Shown: positions 43,096 through 52,895 of the stretch, in pieces
How the letters are laid out: each line of letters opens with the position of its first letter
Position numbering within the stretch: position 1 is the first letter of the stretch
Made by a program: the position numbers and the translations under genes
The notes under the pieces: model-generated
What the model was told of the DNA's origin: nothing
Databases searched by the model: none
Seen by the model: only the letters and a program-made list of their open reading frames with translations
NCBI RefSeq assembly: GCF_030160295.1
Contig: NZ_BSOB01000020.1
Coordinates: 1-64,000, forward strand
Source of the DNA: Dyella acidisoli
GTDB taxonomy: Bacteria; Pseudomonadota; Gammaproteobacteria; Xanthomonadales; Rhodanobacteraceae
Direction of reading: 5' to 3'
Length of the DNA: 64,000 bases

Positions 43096-44544
43096 CTACG
43101 CGACCGGCACACCCGCCTCGACCGCAAGTTGTTCACCCCAAGCTTGTAATTGATCCAGTAGCAAGCCCTTATCGCGTCCCAACGGATCATTGCGAAGCAA
43201 CGCCAGCTTGGCGAAATAATCGGGCAGTGTAAGCGTGGTGAGCGGAGTAGGCCGCGTCAGCCGCTGAATACGGAAGGTTTCCCAGCGTTCACGCTCCTCC
43301 GGCGCCAGCGTTCCCGGCCAATTGCGCGCACGATAGCGAAACAGCAACTCCGGATAACGTGCATCGCGAAAATCGAATTTGCGCGAGCCTAGCTGCTCAG
43401 GTGGCGTGGCGCGCACCTCACGCAGCAAACGCTTATCCGAATCTGGTAAAAAGCCGCCATACAACGCCAACTCCGGATCTTCCGGCGGCGGCAGTTCGGC
43501 GACCTGCTGGAAGATGCGGCGCAACTTGTCACCTAAGCCCTCCGCAGCGCGCAAGGTATCGGCGTGCGCAAGGCAGCGGTCCAGATCCAATTGCAGTCGT
43601 TGCAGATCCACGCCTTTCAGTACGGACAACGGCGCCAGCGCAGGTGAGCGATTCGCATGCACGGTGCGCAACGGAATGCGCTCAACACCTTCAGGCAGAT
43701 CGGCGCGCGCGGTAAACATGCGATCGACAATGTCATCGACCTCCAGCGCCAATAGATCGCGAGGATCTTGGGCGAGGTCGTAGACGATGATTTCCCCCGA
43801 CCTCGCGGGATGCACCGCCAGCGGCACGATGATCGCCAGGCAACAGCGGCTGGCGGGATAGCGCGACGATACGTGCACCAGCGGCGTCATGGCGTTGACG
43901 TCAAGCAGCTCGAACACGCGCTGCTTGCGACGCAATGCGTAATGCCAATCCCACAGCCGTGGCTGACGCACGCGAATCAGGCGAGCCAGATCGATCAGCG
44001 CCTCCACGTCCGAAAGCGCATCGTGCGCGCGCGCCTGATGCAGATGATTGGCCGTGGCCAAGTGCTCCAGCTTGAAGCTCGGCGTGCCGTCCTCGTGCGT
44101 CGGCCACACGATGCCTTCGGGGCGCAGCGCCGCGCACATGCGCACCAGGTCGATCAGATCCCAGCGCGAGTTGCCGTTCTCCCACTCGCGCGCATACGGC
44201 TCGAAGAAATTCCGGTACAGCAGCTGGCGTGTGAATTCGTCGTCAAAGCGCAGAGAGTTGTAGCCCACGCCGCAGGTGCCTGGTGCGGCGAGTTGCTCGT
44301 GCACACGCGCGGCGAAATCGGCCTCGATCAAGCCCTCGCGTTCGGCCTGCTGCGGGGTGATGCCGGTGATCAGGCAGGACTCCGGGCTGGGCGGCATGTC
44401 ACGCGGTGGCTTGGCGAAGAACATCACCGGCTCATCGACGATCTCCAGCTCCAGGTTGGTGCGGATGCCGGCGAACTGAATCGGCCGGTCCCGACGCGTA
44501 TCGGTGCCGAAGGTTTCGTAGTCATGCCAGAGGAGGGTATGCAT
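43096..44544 (-). CDS. sbcB: Exodeoxyribonuclease I
   Basis: 482 residues; 3'-5' ssDNA exonuclease in recombination and mismatch repair. DEDDh motifs: LLWHDYETFGTDTRRDRPIQFAG split at residues 4-24 (ExoI Asp/Glu), CLITGITPQQA, NSLRFDDEFTRQLLYRNFFEPY, and the late HDALSDVEALIDLARL with the catalytic His-Asp. The C-terminal half is the ExoI SH3-like/helical extension. Divergent to orn. Confidence 0.96.
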   Translation of the reverse strand: MHTLLWHDYETFGTDTRRDRPIQFAGIRTNLELEIVDEPVMFFAKPPRDMPPSPESCLITGITPQQAEREGLIEADFAARVHEQLAAPGTCGVGYNSLRFDDEFTRQLLYRNFFEPYAREWENGNSRWDLIDLVRMCAALRPEGIVWPTHEDGTPSFKLEHLATANHLHQARAHDALSDVEALIDLARLIRVRQPRLWDWHYALRRKQRVFELLDVNAMTPLVHVSSRYPASRCCLAIIVPLAVHPARSGEIIVYDLAQDPRDLLALEVDDIVDRMFTARADLPEGVERIPLRTVHANRSPALAPLSVLKGVDLQRLQLDLDRCLAHADTLRAAEGLGDKLRRIFQQVAELPPPEDPELALYGGFLPDSDKRLLREVRATPPEQLGSRKFDFRDARYPELLFRYRARNWPGTLAPEERERWETFRIQRLTRPTPLTTLTLPDYFAKLALLRNDPLGRDKGLLLDQLQAWGEQLAVEAGVPVA

Positions 44545-44653
44545 GGGCGGATTCTACGGGAACCGTCCATCATCAATCGTCAAAGCAGGGCCCTGCATAC
44601 TTGTGGGTGACCGCTCTTGCGCCCCCAGCTAAACTCCCCATTCAGGAGGGCGC

Positions 44654-45223
44654 ATGAGCCAAGCGAACGAAGACAACCTCATCTGGATCGACCTGGAAAT
44701 GACCGGTCTGGATACCGATAACGATTCGATTCTCGAAATCGCCACCATCGTCACCAATAAAGACCTGACCATTCTGGCCGAAGGCCCCGTTTTCGCGATC
44801 CGCCACAGCTTGGATCGGCTGGAAACGATGGACACCTGGAATCGCAACCAGCACCGCCGTTCCGGTCTGTGGGATCAGGTTGTGGCTTCCGGCACCACGC
44901 ATGCAGCGGCGGAGCAGGCCACGCTGGAGTTCCTCAAGCAGTGGGCGCTGCCGGGCAAGTCGCCCATGTGCGGCAATTCCATCTGCCAGGATCGTCGCTT
45001 CATGCATAGACAGATGCCGCAGTTGGAGCGCTTTTTCCATTACCGCAATCTCGACGTTTCCACCTTGAAGGAACTCGCACGCCGTTGGGCGCCGACCATC
45101 GGCCGCGGTTTCTCCAAGGAATCCGCACATACCGCGCTGTCGGATATCCGTGATTCCATCGACGAGTTGCGCTATTACCGCCAGTTCATGGGCGCGCTGG
45201 GTGGCGTGGAGCAAAGCGCATGA
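44654..45223 (+). CDS. orn: Oligoribonuclease
   Basis: 189 residues; degrades 2-5-nt RNAs (and pGpG in c-di-GMP turnover). DEDDh motifs: [15 protein letters not shown] (about 11-25), [12 protein letters not shown], and [18 protein letters not shown] with the catalytic His. Strong Shine-Dalgarno aggagggcgc. Its stop overlaps the folP ATG by 4 bp (ATGA). Confidence 0.97.
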   Translation: MSQANEDNLIWIDLEMTGLDTDNDSILEIATIVTNKDLTILAEGPVFAIRHSLDRLETMDTWNRNQHRRSGLWDQVVASGTTHAAAEQATLEFLKQWALPGKSPMCGNSICQDRRFMHRQMPQLERFFHYRNLDVSTLKELARRWAPTIGRGFSKESAHTALSDIRDSIDELRYYRQFMGALGGVEQSA

Positions 45224-46125
45224 TCAACGAGATGTTCGCCACCGTGCTCGATTGCAACGGCCGTCCGTTGACACTCGATCGTCCGCGCGTGGTGGGCATC
45301 ATCAACGTCACGCCCGATTCCTTCTCCGACGGCGGCCAGTTCGCCAACCTGCATGATGCCGTGGCGCATGGTCAGCGCCTGGCGGAAGAGGGTGCGGACA
45401 TGCTTGACGTCGGCGGCGAATCCACCCGCCCTGGCGCCGCGGATGTTTCGGTAGAAGAAGAACTGCAGCGCGTCATTCCTGTTATCGAGCAACTCGTGGC
45501 ACGCACGTCGCTGCCGATTGCCGTGGACACCTCCAAGCCGGAAGTGATGCGCGCGGCGGTGGCTGCCGGCGCCGGCATGATCAACGATGTATACGCCCTG
45601 CGCCGCGAAGGCGCGATGGACGCTGCAGCCGAACTGCGCGTGCCGATCTGCCTGATGCACATGCAGGGCGAGCCACGCAGCATGCAGGACGAGCCGCATT
45701 ACGACGACGTCGTGGGCGAAGTGCATCGCTTTCTTATGGACCGATTGTTCTCCTGCGAAATGGCCGGCATCGATCGGCGCAAGGTCATGGTCGATCCCGG
45801 CTTCGGCTTCGGCAAAACCTTGGAGCACAACCTGGCTTTGCTACGCAAACTTGAGCGTTTTGCGGACCTGGGCAGCGGTGTTTACGTTGGGCTCTCGCGC
45901 AAATCCATGATCGGTACGCTCACCGACCGCAAGGAACCGGCCGATCGTGCTGCAGGTTCGGTGGCTGCTGCACTGATCGCCGTGCAGCGCGGTGCACGTA
46001 TGGTACGTGTACATGATGTGGCATCTACGGTGGATGCACTGAAGGTTTGGCATGCGGTGCAAGCCGGCGATACGCCGGAGCGGCGTGACAAACCGAAAGT
46101 GCCGAGCTGGCCGGATGATGAGTAA
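45220..46125 (+). CDS. folP: Dihydropteroate synthase
   Basis: 301 residues; condenses 6-hydroxymethyl-dihydropterin pyrophosphate with p-aminobenzoate; target of sulphonamides. Motifs: [16 protein letters not shown] (about 25-40), [11 protein letters not shown] (about 65-75), [11 protein letters not shown] (about 146-156), [18 protein letters not shown] and SRKSMIG. ATGA overlap with orn implies coupling. Precedes glmM, the folP-glmM pairing common in proteobacteria (here without ftsH). Confidence 0.97.
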   Translation: MINEMFATVLDCNGRPLTLDRPRVVGIINVTPDSFSDGGQFANLHDAVAHGQRLAEEGADMLDVGGESTRPGAADVSVEEELQRVIPVIEQLVARTSLPIAVDTSKPEVMRAAVAAGAGMINDVYALRREGAMDAAAELRVPICLMHMQGEPRSMQDEPHYDDVVGEVHRFLMDRLFSCEMAGIDRRKVMVDPGFGFGKTLEHNLALLRKLERFADLGSGVYVGLSRKSMIGTLTDRKEPADRAAGSVAAALIAVQRGARMVRVHDVASTVDALKVWHAVQAGDTPERRDKPKVPSWPDDE

Positions 46126-46136
46126 TCGCGCGATCA

Positions 46137-46330
46137 GCTCCCTCTCCCCTTAGGGGAGAGCATTTTTTCTTTTCCCTTTCCCCAAGGGGAAAGGGGTGGA
46201 GTGAGGGAGCAACCTCGCCAAGTCTTTCATCAAGACACAAAAGGCAAAGCCAGCAATTCACGCGTACGTTTGGGTTTCCCGCAAGCCCGGCCCCTCACCC
46301 TAGCCCTCTCCCCGAAGGGGAGAGGGGATA
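46137..46330. repeat. GGGAGAGG-type repeat cluster
   Basis: Three related hairpins: ctctccccttaggggagag (46142-46160), cctttccccaaggggaaagg (46175-46194) and cctctccccgaaggggagagg (46306-46326), plus gagtgagggag and ccctcaccctagccc segments. Confidence 0.78.
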
Positions 46331-46452
46331 AAGGCGTGGCGCATACCCCCTAAATTGCAGCTAAAGGCACAGGCCCCAAGCGGTGTAGCATTCACGCCCA
46401 ACCGACGCCCTTGTCCCTATTTCGTAATCCCTGTTCTCCAAAGACTGAATCC

Positions 46453-47814
46453 ATGAATCAACGTAGATATTTTGGCACCGACGGTATCCGCGGCCGGGTG
46501 GGCGAATGGCCCATCAGCGCGGATTTTGTGCTGCGCCTGGGGCGCGCACTTGGCGTCGTGCTTGGCCGGCATCGGAAAAAATCGTCGGGCCGCCCGCTGG
46601 TACTGATCGGCAAGGACACCCGTGCCTCGGGCTACATGTTCGAATCCGCACTGGAAGCCGGCCTGACCGCGGCGGGTGCGGACGTTCGCCTGTTCGGCCC
46701 CATGCCCACGCCGGCAGTGGCCTATCTCACCCGCAGCCTGCGTGCAGAAGCGGGCATCGTGATCAGCGCCTCGCACAATCCGCATTACGACAACGGCATC
46801 AAGTTCTTCTCTACCGATGGCGAAAAACTTTCCGACGAAATCGAAGCAGAGATCGAGCAGGAAGTGGAAGCGCCGTTCACCACAGTGGATTCGCACCACC
46901 TTGGCAAAGTGGTGCGCGTTACCGATGCAGTGACACGCTACGCCGAATTCTGCAAATCCACCGTGCCGGAGGATTTCAGTCTGGCCGGCGTGAAGATCGT
47001 GCTCGATTGCGCGCACGGCGCCACCTATCAAGTTGCGCCGAAAGTGTTCGCGGAGCTTGGGGCGGATGTGCAAGTGATCGGCGACAAGCCCGATGGCTTC
47101 AACATCAACCGTGACGTCGGTTCCACTCACCCGCAGATGCTGCAGAAGGCGGTGCTGGAACAACATGCCGACATCGGTTTCGCCTTCGACGGCGACGGTG
47201 ACCGCGTGCAGGTGGTAGATCGCAACGGTGTAATCGGCGACGGCGACGACATGCTGTATGTGCTCGCGCGCTGCTGGCATGCACGCGGCCTGCTGAAAGG
47301 CCCGGTGGTCGGCACGCTGATGAGCAATTACGGCTTGCAGAAAGCGCTTGCAGGCTTGGGCGTGGAACTGATCCGCGCCAACGTGGGCGATCGCTTCGTG
47401 TTGCAGAAACTGAAGGAGCACGGCGGCGTGCTGGGCGGCGAAACCTCCGGTCACTTGCTGTGCCTCGATCGCGCTACCACCGGCGATGGCATCGTCGCTG
47501 CGCTGGCCTTGCTCGAAGCGCTGAAATTCCTCGGCGAGGACATGGCCGACGCGCGTAAGGGTCTGACCAAGATGCCGCAGATCATGATCAATGTGCGCGC
47601 TGTCGGCGCACGCGAAGCGCTGAATACCGACGCAGTACGCAAAGCCCTGGCCGATACCGAGCAAGCGCTGCTGGGGCGAGGCCGCGTCGTGTTGCGCGCT
47701 TCCGGTACCGAGCCGCTGGTACGCGTCACGGTGGAGGCCGCGGATGAAGCGGAGGTGCGGCAGATGGCCGAACACCTCGCAGACGTCGTAAAATCTGCCA
47801 CCGAACGCTCGTGA
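46453..47814 (+). CDS. glmM: Phosphoglucosamine mutase
   Basis: 453 residues; glucosamine-6-P to glucosamine-1-P for cell-wall precursors. [20 protein letters not shown] start (ATG 46453), the phosphoserine loop [13 protein letters not shown] with Ser107, the metal-binding loop FDGDGDRVQ, the sugar-binding GGETSGHLL and the C-terminal phosphate-binding [21 protein letters not shown] start further upstream (46411) is not needed. Confidence 0.98.
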   Translation: MNQRRYFGTDGIRGRVGEWPISADFVLRLGRALGVVLGRHRKKSSGRPLVLIGKDTRASGYMFESALEAGLTAAGADVRLFGPMPTPAVAYLTRSLRAEAGIVISASHNPHYDNGIKFFSTDGEKLSDEIEAEIEQEVEAPFTTVDSHHLGKVVRVTDAVTRYAEFCKSTVPEDFSLAGVKIVLDCAHGATYQVAPKVFAELGADVQVIGDKPDGFNINRDVGSTHPQMLQKAVLEQHADIGFAFDGDGDRVQVVDRNGVIGDGDDMLYVLARCWHARGLLKGPVVGTLMSNYGLQKALAGLGVELIRANVGDRFVLQKLKEHGGVLGGETSGHLLCLDRATTGDGIVAALALLEALKFLGEDMADARKGLTKMPQIMINVRAVGAREALNTDAVRKALADTEQALLGRGRVVLRASGTEPLVRVTVEAADEAEVRQMAEHLADVVKSATERS

Positions 47815-47974
47815 ACCAGTAGCGCCGGCATTCGGCCCGGCGTTACAAACAGATGTCCAGGTCGCCATGGAGTGGAGCCTGTCTTGTGTTGCCTAGACAG
47901 ACTCCTAAGGCCCGACGTGCACCGCCCCTGCGGTGGCGGAACACATAGACCGCACGCCTATTCAAGGACACATC

Positions 47975-48934
47975 ATGGATACATCTGCCAGCACGCTAAC
48001 CAAGAAGGTTCCCACCCTCGACATCCGCCGCTACGACACCGATCGCGCGGCGTTCGTTGCCGAACTCGGCGCGGCCTATCGCGAATTCGGCTTCTGTTGC
48101 ATCAGTGGTCACGGTATTGCGCCGCCATTGATCGACGGTGCCTACGACGCGTTTCAGCGGTTCTTCGCGCTACCTCCCGAAACCAAGATGAAATACCACG
48201 TGCCCGGCACCGGCGGCGCGCGTGGCTATACGCCATTCAAGATCGAAACGGCCAAGGACAGCCGCTATCCAGATCTGAAGGAGTTCTGGCACATCGGCCG
48301 CGAAATCGACCGCAATTCGCGCTTCGCCGATCTCATGCCGCCGAACTTGTGGCCGGCCGAAGTGCCTGGCTTCCGCGAGTACGCTTACGAGCTCTATCAA
48401 GCGCTTGATTTGCTGGGCAGTCGCGTGTTGCGCGCGCTGGCGCTGCATATCGATCTGCCGGAAGACTATTTCGAAGACAAGATCGACCAGGGCAACTCCA
48501 TCCTGCGCCCGATTCATTACCCGCCGATCACTGAAGAAAATGTGCCGAACGTGCGTGCGGGCGCGCATGAAGACATCAACTTCATCACCTTGCTGGTGGG
48601 CGCAAGCGCCGAAGGCCTGGAAGTGCTCACGCGCGAAGGCGAGTGGCTGCCCATTACCACCGAAGGCGATGCCATCGTGGTGAACATCGGCGACATGCTG
48701 CAGCGCCTGACCAACCATGTGTATCCCTCCACCACGCATCGCGTGGTGAATCCGCCGAACGCGAATGCACGCAAGCCGCGTTATTCCGTGCCGTACTTCC
48801 TGCATCCGAATCCGGACGTGGTGCTCGATCCACTGCCGCAGTGCATTACGCCGGACAATCCGCGGCGTTACGACACATCGATCTCTTCGCATGAGTACCT
48901 CATGCAGCGCTTGCGTGAGATCAAGTTGATCTAA
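47975..48934 (+). CDS. 2-oxoglutarate/Fe(II)-dependent oxygenase (isopenicillin N synthase family)
   Basis: 319 residues. N-terminal DIOX_N region (about 12-130, FGFCCISGHGI and YDAFQRFFALP). The double-stranded beta-helix has the Fe ligands His-x-Asp in GAHEDINFITLL (about residues 203-205), distal His in STTHRVVNPP and the 2OG-binding Arg in RKPRYSVPYF. Start ATG at 47975 with aagga upstream. Substrate unknown; the enzyme class includes flavone, gibberellin and antibiotic-forming oxygenases. Between glmM and a VIT1-like transporter. Confidence 0.92.
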   Translation: MDTSASTLTKKVPTLDIRRYDTDRAAFVAELGAAYREFGFCCISGHGIAPPLIDGAYDAFQRFFALPPETKMKYHVPGTGGARGYTPFKIETAKDSRYPDLKEFWHIGREIDRNSRFADLMPPNLWPAEVPGFREYAYELYQALDLLGSRVLRALALHIDLPEDYFEDKIDQGNSILRPIHYPPITEENVPNVRAGAHEDINFITLLVGASAEGLEVLTREGEWLPITTEGDAIVVNIGDMLQRLTNHVYPSTTHRVVNPPNANARKPRYSVPYFLHPNPDVVLDPLPQCITPDNPRRYDTSISSHEYLMQRLREIKLI

Positions 48935-48967
48935 GTAACGCGGGTTCTACACCCACGCGATGAGCTG

Positions 48968-49255
48968 CTCCCTCTCCCCTCCGGGGAGAGGGTCGGGGTG
49001 AGGGGCTAACCTCGCGAGAAGGTTGGATAGCCACCTCAGGGTCGTCATTCCCGCTTTCGTGCTCTGCTCCGGGAACGCTTGCAGTGCGTGCCCCTCTCCC
49101 TTCGGGAGAGGGGTTGGGGTGAGGGTACGATCAGCGCGCAATGGCAAAACTTGCGGGAGAAATGGGCATCGCGCTTCGCCCGAACCCTCACCCGCCTCTC
49201 GGCACCCCCGATCGAGTCGGGGGCAGGCTCCTCTCCCGGAGGGAGAGGGATTCAC
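48968..49255. repeat. GGGAGAGG-type cluster with dRS3-like half
   Basis: Hairpin cctctcccctccggggagagg at 48972-48992; a half dRS3-like sequence cgtcattcccgctttcg at about 49042-49058; then a full inverted pair from 49089 (ctctcccttcgggagagg) to 49252 (ctctcccggagggagagg). The spacer contains a small palindrome cccccgatcgagtcggggg (49206-49224). Confidence 0.8.
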
Positions 49256-49405
49256 TTAGTGAGTTTTTCGAGTTGCCGCATCAAACAGAAGCTAGAACGC
49301 CCATTCGGTACGTCACGCGTTGCAAAGGCCAATACGTGTACTTCTCATTGCGCTGCTCCAGCAAACAACCGGCTAAAGTTTCCAAGCCATTCCGGAGCCC
49401 TTCGC

Positions 49406-50122
49406 ATGTCCGCTTCACACCGCCACCCGCATAAAGAGCGCCACTTCGCCGCGTCCGACACCGTCCGCGATGTCGTGCTCGGCATGGCCGATGGCCTCAC
49501 CGTGCCGTTCGCACTCGCCGCTGGCCTTTCAGCTGCCAACGTCGCCAGCCGCGTCGTCGTCGTAGCAGGTGTCGCGGAAATCGCCGCGGGCGCGATCGCC
49601 ATGGGCCTCGGCGGCTATCTCGCCGCACGCGGCGATATCGATCACTACCATTCCGAACGCAGTAGAGAATTTCGCGAAATCCGCGAACTGCAGCGCGAGG
49701 AAGAGCGAGAGATCGTAGATATCTTCAAGACCTACGGCCTGGACCGCGCCGCCTGCGAACCGATTCTCACGCACTTCCGCAAAGACCACGAAGCCTGGGT
49801 CGATTTCATGATGCGCTTCGAGCTAGGTCTGGAAACGCCAGACCCACGCCGGGCGTTGCGCAGTGCCGTCACCATTGGCGGCGCTTACATCGTTGGCGGT
49901 CTCGTGCCATTGGCCCCGTATATGCTGATTGCACAGATGAAGCCCGCGCTGCTGATATCTATTATCTGCACAGGCATCGCGTTGGCGTTGTTTGGTGCGG
50001 CGAAGAGCCATTTTACGGGCGTAAGCGTGTGGCGAAGCGCGCTGCAAACGGTGTTGATCGGCGGTCTCGCCTCTGCAACAGCATTTCTGCTCGCACACTG
50101 GATTGGTGGCGGTTCTCCATAA
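49406..50122 (+). CDS. VIT1/CCC1-family membrane transporter
   Basis: 238 residues; CCC1/VIT1 (DUF125) family, usually exporting or sequestering Fe2+/Mn2+. N-terminal signature ASDTVRDVVLGMADGLTVPFALAAGLSAA (about 13-41), then TM helices at about 28-50, 48-70, 150-170, 178-200 and 212-232, with a charged cytoplasmic loop SREFREIRELQREEEREIVDIF (about 85-106) rich in Glu/Arg, as in the metal-binding loop of the family. ATG at 49406 has GGAG eight bases upstream; the longer frame starting in the repeat is rejected. Confidence 0.9.
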   Translation: MSASHRHPHKERHFAASDTVRDVVLGMADGLTVPFALAAGLSAANVASRVVVVAGVAEIAAGAIAMGLGGYLAARGDIDHYHSERSREFREIRELQREEEREIVDIFKTYGLDRAACEPILTHFRKDHEAWVDFMMRFELGLETPDPRRALRSAVTIGGAYIVGGLVPLAPYMLIAQMKPALLISIICTGIALALFGAAKSHFTGVSVWRSALQTVLIGGLASATAFLLAHWIGGGSP

Positions 50123-50144
50123 CGCTTGCGCAATCCACTCCATC

Positions 50145-50265
50145 TCCTACGTGTAGTAGGGGAGGGTCGGGGTGGGGTGAAGTACCCTCGCGACAACGCC
50201 TGCCATCACCTCACCGTCATTCCGGCCTCCGCCGCGGCGCTTTACAACAGCGAAGCTGGTCAATG
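50145..50265. repeat. Mixed repeat: GGGAGGG-type and damaged dRS3-like unit
   Basis: The palindrome cctacgtgtagtagg (50150-50164) is identical to the one at 25999-26013, followed by ggagggtcggggtgggg. A dRS3-like unit at 50215 has its centre replaced by ggcgctttacaacagcgaagctggtcaat, also found near 22730-22757. Confidence 0.65.
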
Positions 50266-50285
50266 ACGACAAGGCAAGCGAAAGA

Positions 50286-51101
50286 TCACTCCGCCGAATC
50301 CTGCGCCCGATACCGCTTCGACTGCTTCGCCGACATCCTCAACGCCATCCGATCCGGCATCAGCTTGAACAAACTCTTGACCGTGCGATTGAACCGACCA
50401 GTCACATGCACGGCTTCACCACGTTCCACCGCTTCAATACCTTCCTGCACCACCACGTCCGCACGCTGCCACATAAAGCCCGGCATCTTGCTAACTAACG
50501 AGCGCGTGCCCGTCACATCGTGAAACTCGGAGAACGTGAACCCAGGGCAGAGCGCACAAACATTCACCCCCGTGTCCAAATTCTCCAGCGCCAGCGACTG
50601 CGAAAACTTGATCATGTACGCCTTGCTCGCCGCATACAGCGTATGCCCAGCCGAGCCCGGCACATGGCCTGCCAACGACGCCACATTCACGATGCGCCCA
50701 TAACCGCGCTTGCGCATGCCGCCAACCAATCGCCATGCCAGCTCCGTTGGCGCCGTTACCAACACACGTAGAAAATCCGCATGCACCGGCCAATCGCTCT
50801 GATCGAATCGGCCAGGCACGCCGTAACCGGCATTGTTGATCAGCCAATCCACCTGCAATCCACGCTCATCCAACGTGGCACAAAGCTGCTCCACCGCATG
50901 CGGATCAGCCAGGTCGTTCGTCAGCACGGTTGTGTTGATGCCATGTTGACTACGCAACTCGGTCGCTAACGCATCCAGGCGATCAGTGCGCCGCGCCGTC
51001 AGCACGACATCATGTCCGCGTGCTGCAAGTGCACGAGCAAAGGCGGCGCCAATACCTGCAGAAGCACCGGTGATCAGGCTGAGCGGGCGAGCTTTCGTCA
51101 T
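50286..51101 (-). CDS. Short-chain dehydrogenase/reductase
   Basis: 271 residues; classical SDR with cofactor loop TGASAGIG (about 11-18), NNAG (about 89-92), catalytic Ser in VNVASLAG and YAASK (Tyr/Lys). NAD(P)H-dependent; the TARR basic residues after beta-2 suggest NADPH. A basic C-terminal tail (SAKQSKRYRAQ) is present. Substrate unknown. Confidence 0.9.
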   Translation of the reverse strand: MTKARPLSLITGASAGIGAAFARALAARGHDVVLTARRTDRLDALATELRSQHGINTTVLTNDLADPHAVEQLCATLDERGLQVDWLINNAGYGVPGRFDQSDWPVHADFLRVLVTAPTELAWRLVGGMRKRGYGRIVNVASLAGHVPGSAGHTLYAASKAYMIKFSQSLALENLDTGVNVCALCPGFTFSEFHDVTGTRSLVSKMPGFMWQRADVVVQEGIEAVERGEAVHVTGRFNRTVKSLFKLMPDRMALRMSAKQSKRYRAQDSAE

Positions 51102-51208
51102 ACAAATGTCCCTAGATCGATATAAATGAAAAACCCTTCAGCACGCGCGTTGCCGTGCCTGTGAGCGATGGTTAAGCTTGCCAGCTTTCATTTGTAACGG
51201 ATGCGGAC

Positions 51209-51961
51209 ATGCGTAAAAAACTTGTCGCCGGTAACTGGAAAATGCACGGCAGCCGTTCGATGGCGGAAGGCTTAGTGGAAGACATCATCAAGGCCGCACC
51301 GCTCAACGATATCGACGTGCTGGTGCTTCCGCCGTATCCCTACCTTGCGCCGCTCACCGACAAATACGGCACGTCCGGTGTTGGCTTCGGCGCGCAGGAT
51401 GTGAGCGAGCATCAAGGGCAGGGCGCCTTCACCGGCGAAGTGTCAGCCACGATGGTCGCAGACCTGGGTTGCCGTTGGGCGCTGGTCGGTCATTCCGAGC
51501 GGCGCCATCACCATACCGAAAGCAACGAGAAGGTCGCGCGCAAATTTGCTGCGGCACTCGCCGCTGGGCTCACCCCTGTTCTGTGCGTGGGCGAGACCCT
51601 GCATCAGCGCGAAGCCGGGGAGACCATCGAGGTGATCCAGCAGCAGTTGCACGCCGTCTTGTCGCTCAACGGCATCGGCTGTTTCGACACGGCCGTGATC
51701 TCCTACGAACCGGTCTGGGCCATCGGCACTGGCAAAACCGCCACCCCCGAGCAGGCCCAGGAAGTGCACGCGTTCATCCGTAGCCAATTGGCGCGGGAGG
51801 ATGCTATGATCGCCCGTCTAACCCGACTGCTTTACGGCGGCAGCGTCAAGGCGGCGAATGCAGCAGAGCTTTTTGCGCAGCCGGACGTGGATGGGGGGTT
51901 GATCGGAGGCGCCTCGCTCTTGGCACCCGAATTCCTCACCATCTGCAACGCAGCCCGTTAA
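51209..51961 (+). CDS. tpiA: Triosephosphate isomerase
   Basis: 250 residues, TIM barrel. Motifs: VAGNWKMHG (Lys), VGHSERR (catalytic His about 95), SYEPVWAIGTGKTATPEQAQ (catalytic Glu), and LLYGGSVKAAN for phosphate binding. ATG at 51209. Followed after 27 bp by secG and tRNA-Leu(GAG), a tpiA-secG order common in gammaproteobacteria. Confidence 0.98.
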   Translation: MRKKLVAGNWKMHGSRSMAEGLVEDIIKAAPLNDIDVLVLPPYPYLAPLTDKYGTSGVGFGAQDVSEHQGQGAFTGEVSATMVADLGCRWALVGHSERRHHHTESNEKVARKFAAALAAGLTPVLCVGETLHQREAGETIEVIQQQLHAVLSLNGIGCFDTAVISYEPVWAIGTGKTATPEQAQEVHAFIRSQLAREDAMIARLTRLLYGGSVKAANAAELFAQPDVDGGLIGGASLLAPEFLTICNAAR

Positions 51962-51988
51962 GCGACACCGAACCCTACGCGAGATCCC

Positions 51989-52456
51989 ATGTTCGTCATC
52001 TTCAGCGTGTTCTACATCCTGATCGCTGCAGCGATGATCGTGCTGATCCTCATGCAGCGCGGCGCAGGTGCCGATGCCGGTTCCGGCTTTGGTGCCGGCG
52101 CATCGGCCACCGTGTTCGGTGCCCGTGGCTCGGCCAACTTCCTGTCGCGTTCCACTGCCGTACTCGCCGCGCTGTTCTTCGCGCTCAGCCTCGGCATGGG
52201 CATCTACCTGAAGGCAAACGGCAGCACGATTCGCCAGCAGCAGCAAAATAACGATCTCGGCGTGATGGCAGGTCTTGGCAACAAGCCCGCTAACCCGCAA
52301 AATGCGCAGCCCGTCGCCCCGGCCAAGCCGCAGGCAGCGGTGCCGGCCCCGGCCGGCAACGGTGAAGTACCCGCGGCCCAGCCGGCCCCGGTCAAGGCAC
52401 AGCAGGGCGAAGTCCCCGCACCCACGGCCCCGGCAGCAGCAACGAGCAAGAAGTAA
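51989..52456 (+). CDS. secG: Preprotein translocase subunit SecG
   Basis: 155 residues, longer than E. coli SecG (110) because of a low-complexity C-terminal tail of Ala, Pro, Gln and Val (about 100-155). Core: TM1 FSVFYILIAAAMIVLILMQRG (about 4-24), GAGASATVFGARGSANFLSRSTA (about 35-57), TM2 (about 55-75), matching SecG. Part of the SecYEG channel. tpiA upstream, tRNA-Leu(GAG) downstream. Confidence 0.94.
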   Translation: MFVIFSVFYILIAAAMIVLILMQRGAGADAGSGFGAGASATVFGARGSANFLSRSTAVLAALFFALSLGMGIYLKANGSTIRQQQQNNDLGVMAGLGNKPANPQNAQPVAPAKPQAAVPAPAGNGEVPAAQPAPVKAQQGEVPAPTAPAAATSKK

Positions 52457-52469
52457 AAATCGAAAATTA

Positions 52470-52554
52470 GCCCAGGTGGCGGAATTGGTAGACGCACTAC
52501 CTTGAGGTGGTAGCGACGCAAGTCGTGGGGGTTCGAGTCCCCCCTTGGGCACCA
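52470..52554 (+). tRNA. tRNA-Leu (GAG anticodon)
   Basis: 85 nt class II tRNA. Acceptor GCCCAGG/CTTGGGC, discriminator A, encoded CCA (52552-52554). Anticodon loop ttGAGgt gives GAG. Long variable arm and T-arm gggggttcgagtcccc are present. The position directly after secG parallels E. coli secG-leuU. It is followed by a region of accessory character. Confidence 0.97.
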
Positions 52555-52603
52555 ATCGAAGGCTACGGAAATCCTGATCCAGGATTCGGTAGCGAAAAGA
52601 AAG

Positions 52604-52628
52604 AACCCGCCAGCTGGCGGGTTTTTTT
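52604..52628 (+). terminator. Intrinsic terminator after secG-tRNA-Leu
   Basis: Perfect ten-base-pair self-complementary stem aacccgccag/ctggcgggtt followed by TTTTTTT. A second imperfect stem (gctacggaaatcct ... aggattcggtagc, 52562-52593) sits between the tRNA and the terminator and may help 3' processing. Confidence 0.9.
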
Positions 52629-52721
52629 ATGTCTGAGAGTGGGCTCGAAAACCCACGGGTGACTCTGGCCAATTCGCTGCTTCTCGCTACGCTAGCAAAG
52701 CTCTTGGAAAAGGATATTCAT

Positions 52722-52877
52722 ATGGAAATCGACAACTCCTGGTTGCCGACGCTGCTTTGTACGTTGAATGACGGTATCAAATACACGTATGAGGAAGGAT
52801 GCCATGAAGGGTGCTTTGGGGAATTTTGCTCGAAGCGTCGTGGCGCGATCGGTGGAGTTATCTCGTCGTGGCATTAA
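52722..52877 (+). CDS. Possible small protein of unknown function
   Basis: 51-codon frame starting ATG at 52722 with aaagga about eight bases upstream, ending 18 bp before the next gene. Contains three cysteines (CTLNDG..., GCHEGCFGEFC). Weak; could be non-coding. No family recognised. Confidence 0.3.
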   Translation: MEIDNSWLPTLLCTLNDGIKYTYEEGCHEGCFGEFCSKRRGAIGGVISSWH

Positions 52878-52895
52878 GGCGTAAAGGGCATCGAT

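Noticed and set aside
46417-47868. 483-codon minus-strand frame over glmM
   Set aside because: Antisense shadow of glmM.
52629-52721. Longer start of the 52722 small frame at the terminator T-run
   Set aside because: The codons overlap the terminator T-run and there is no ribosome-binding site.
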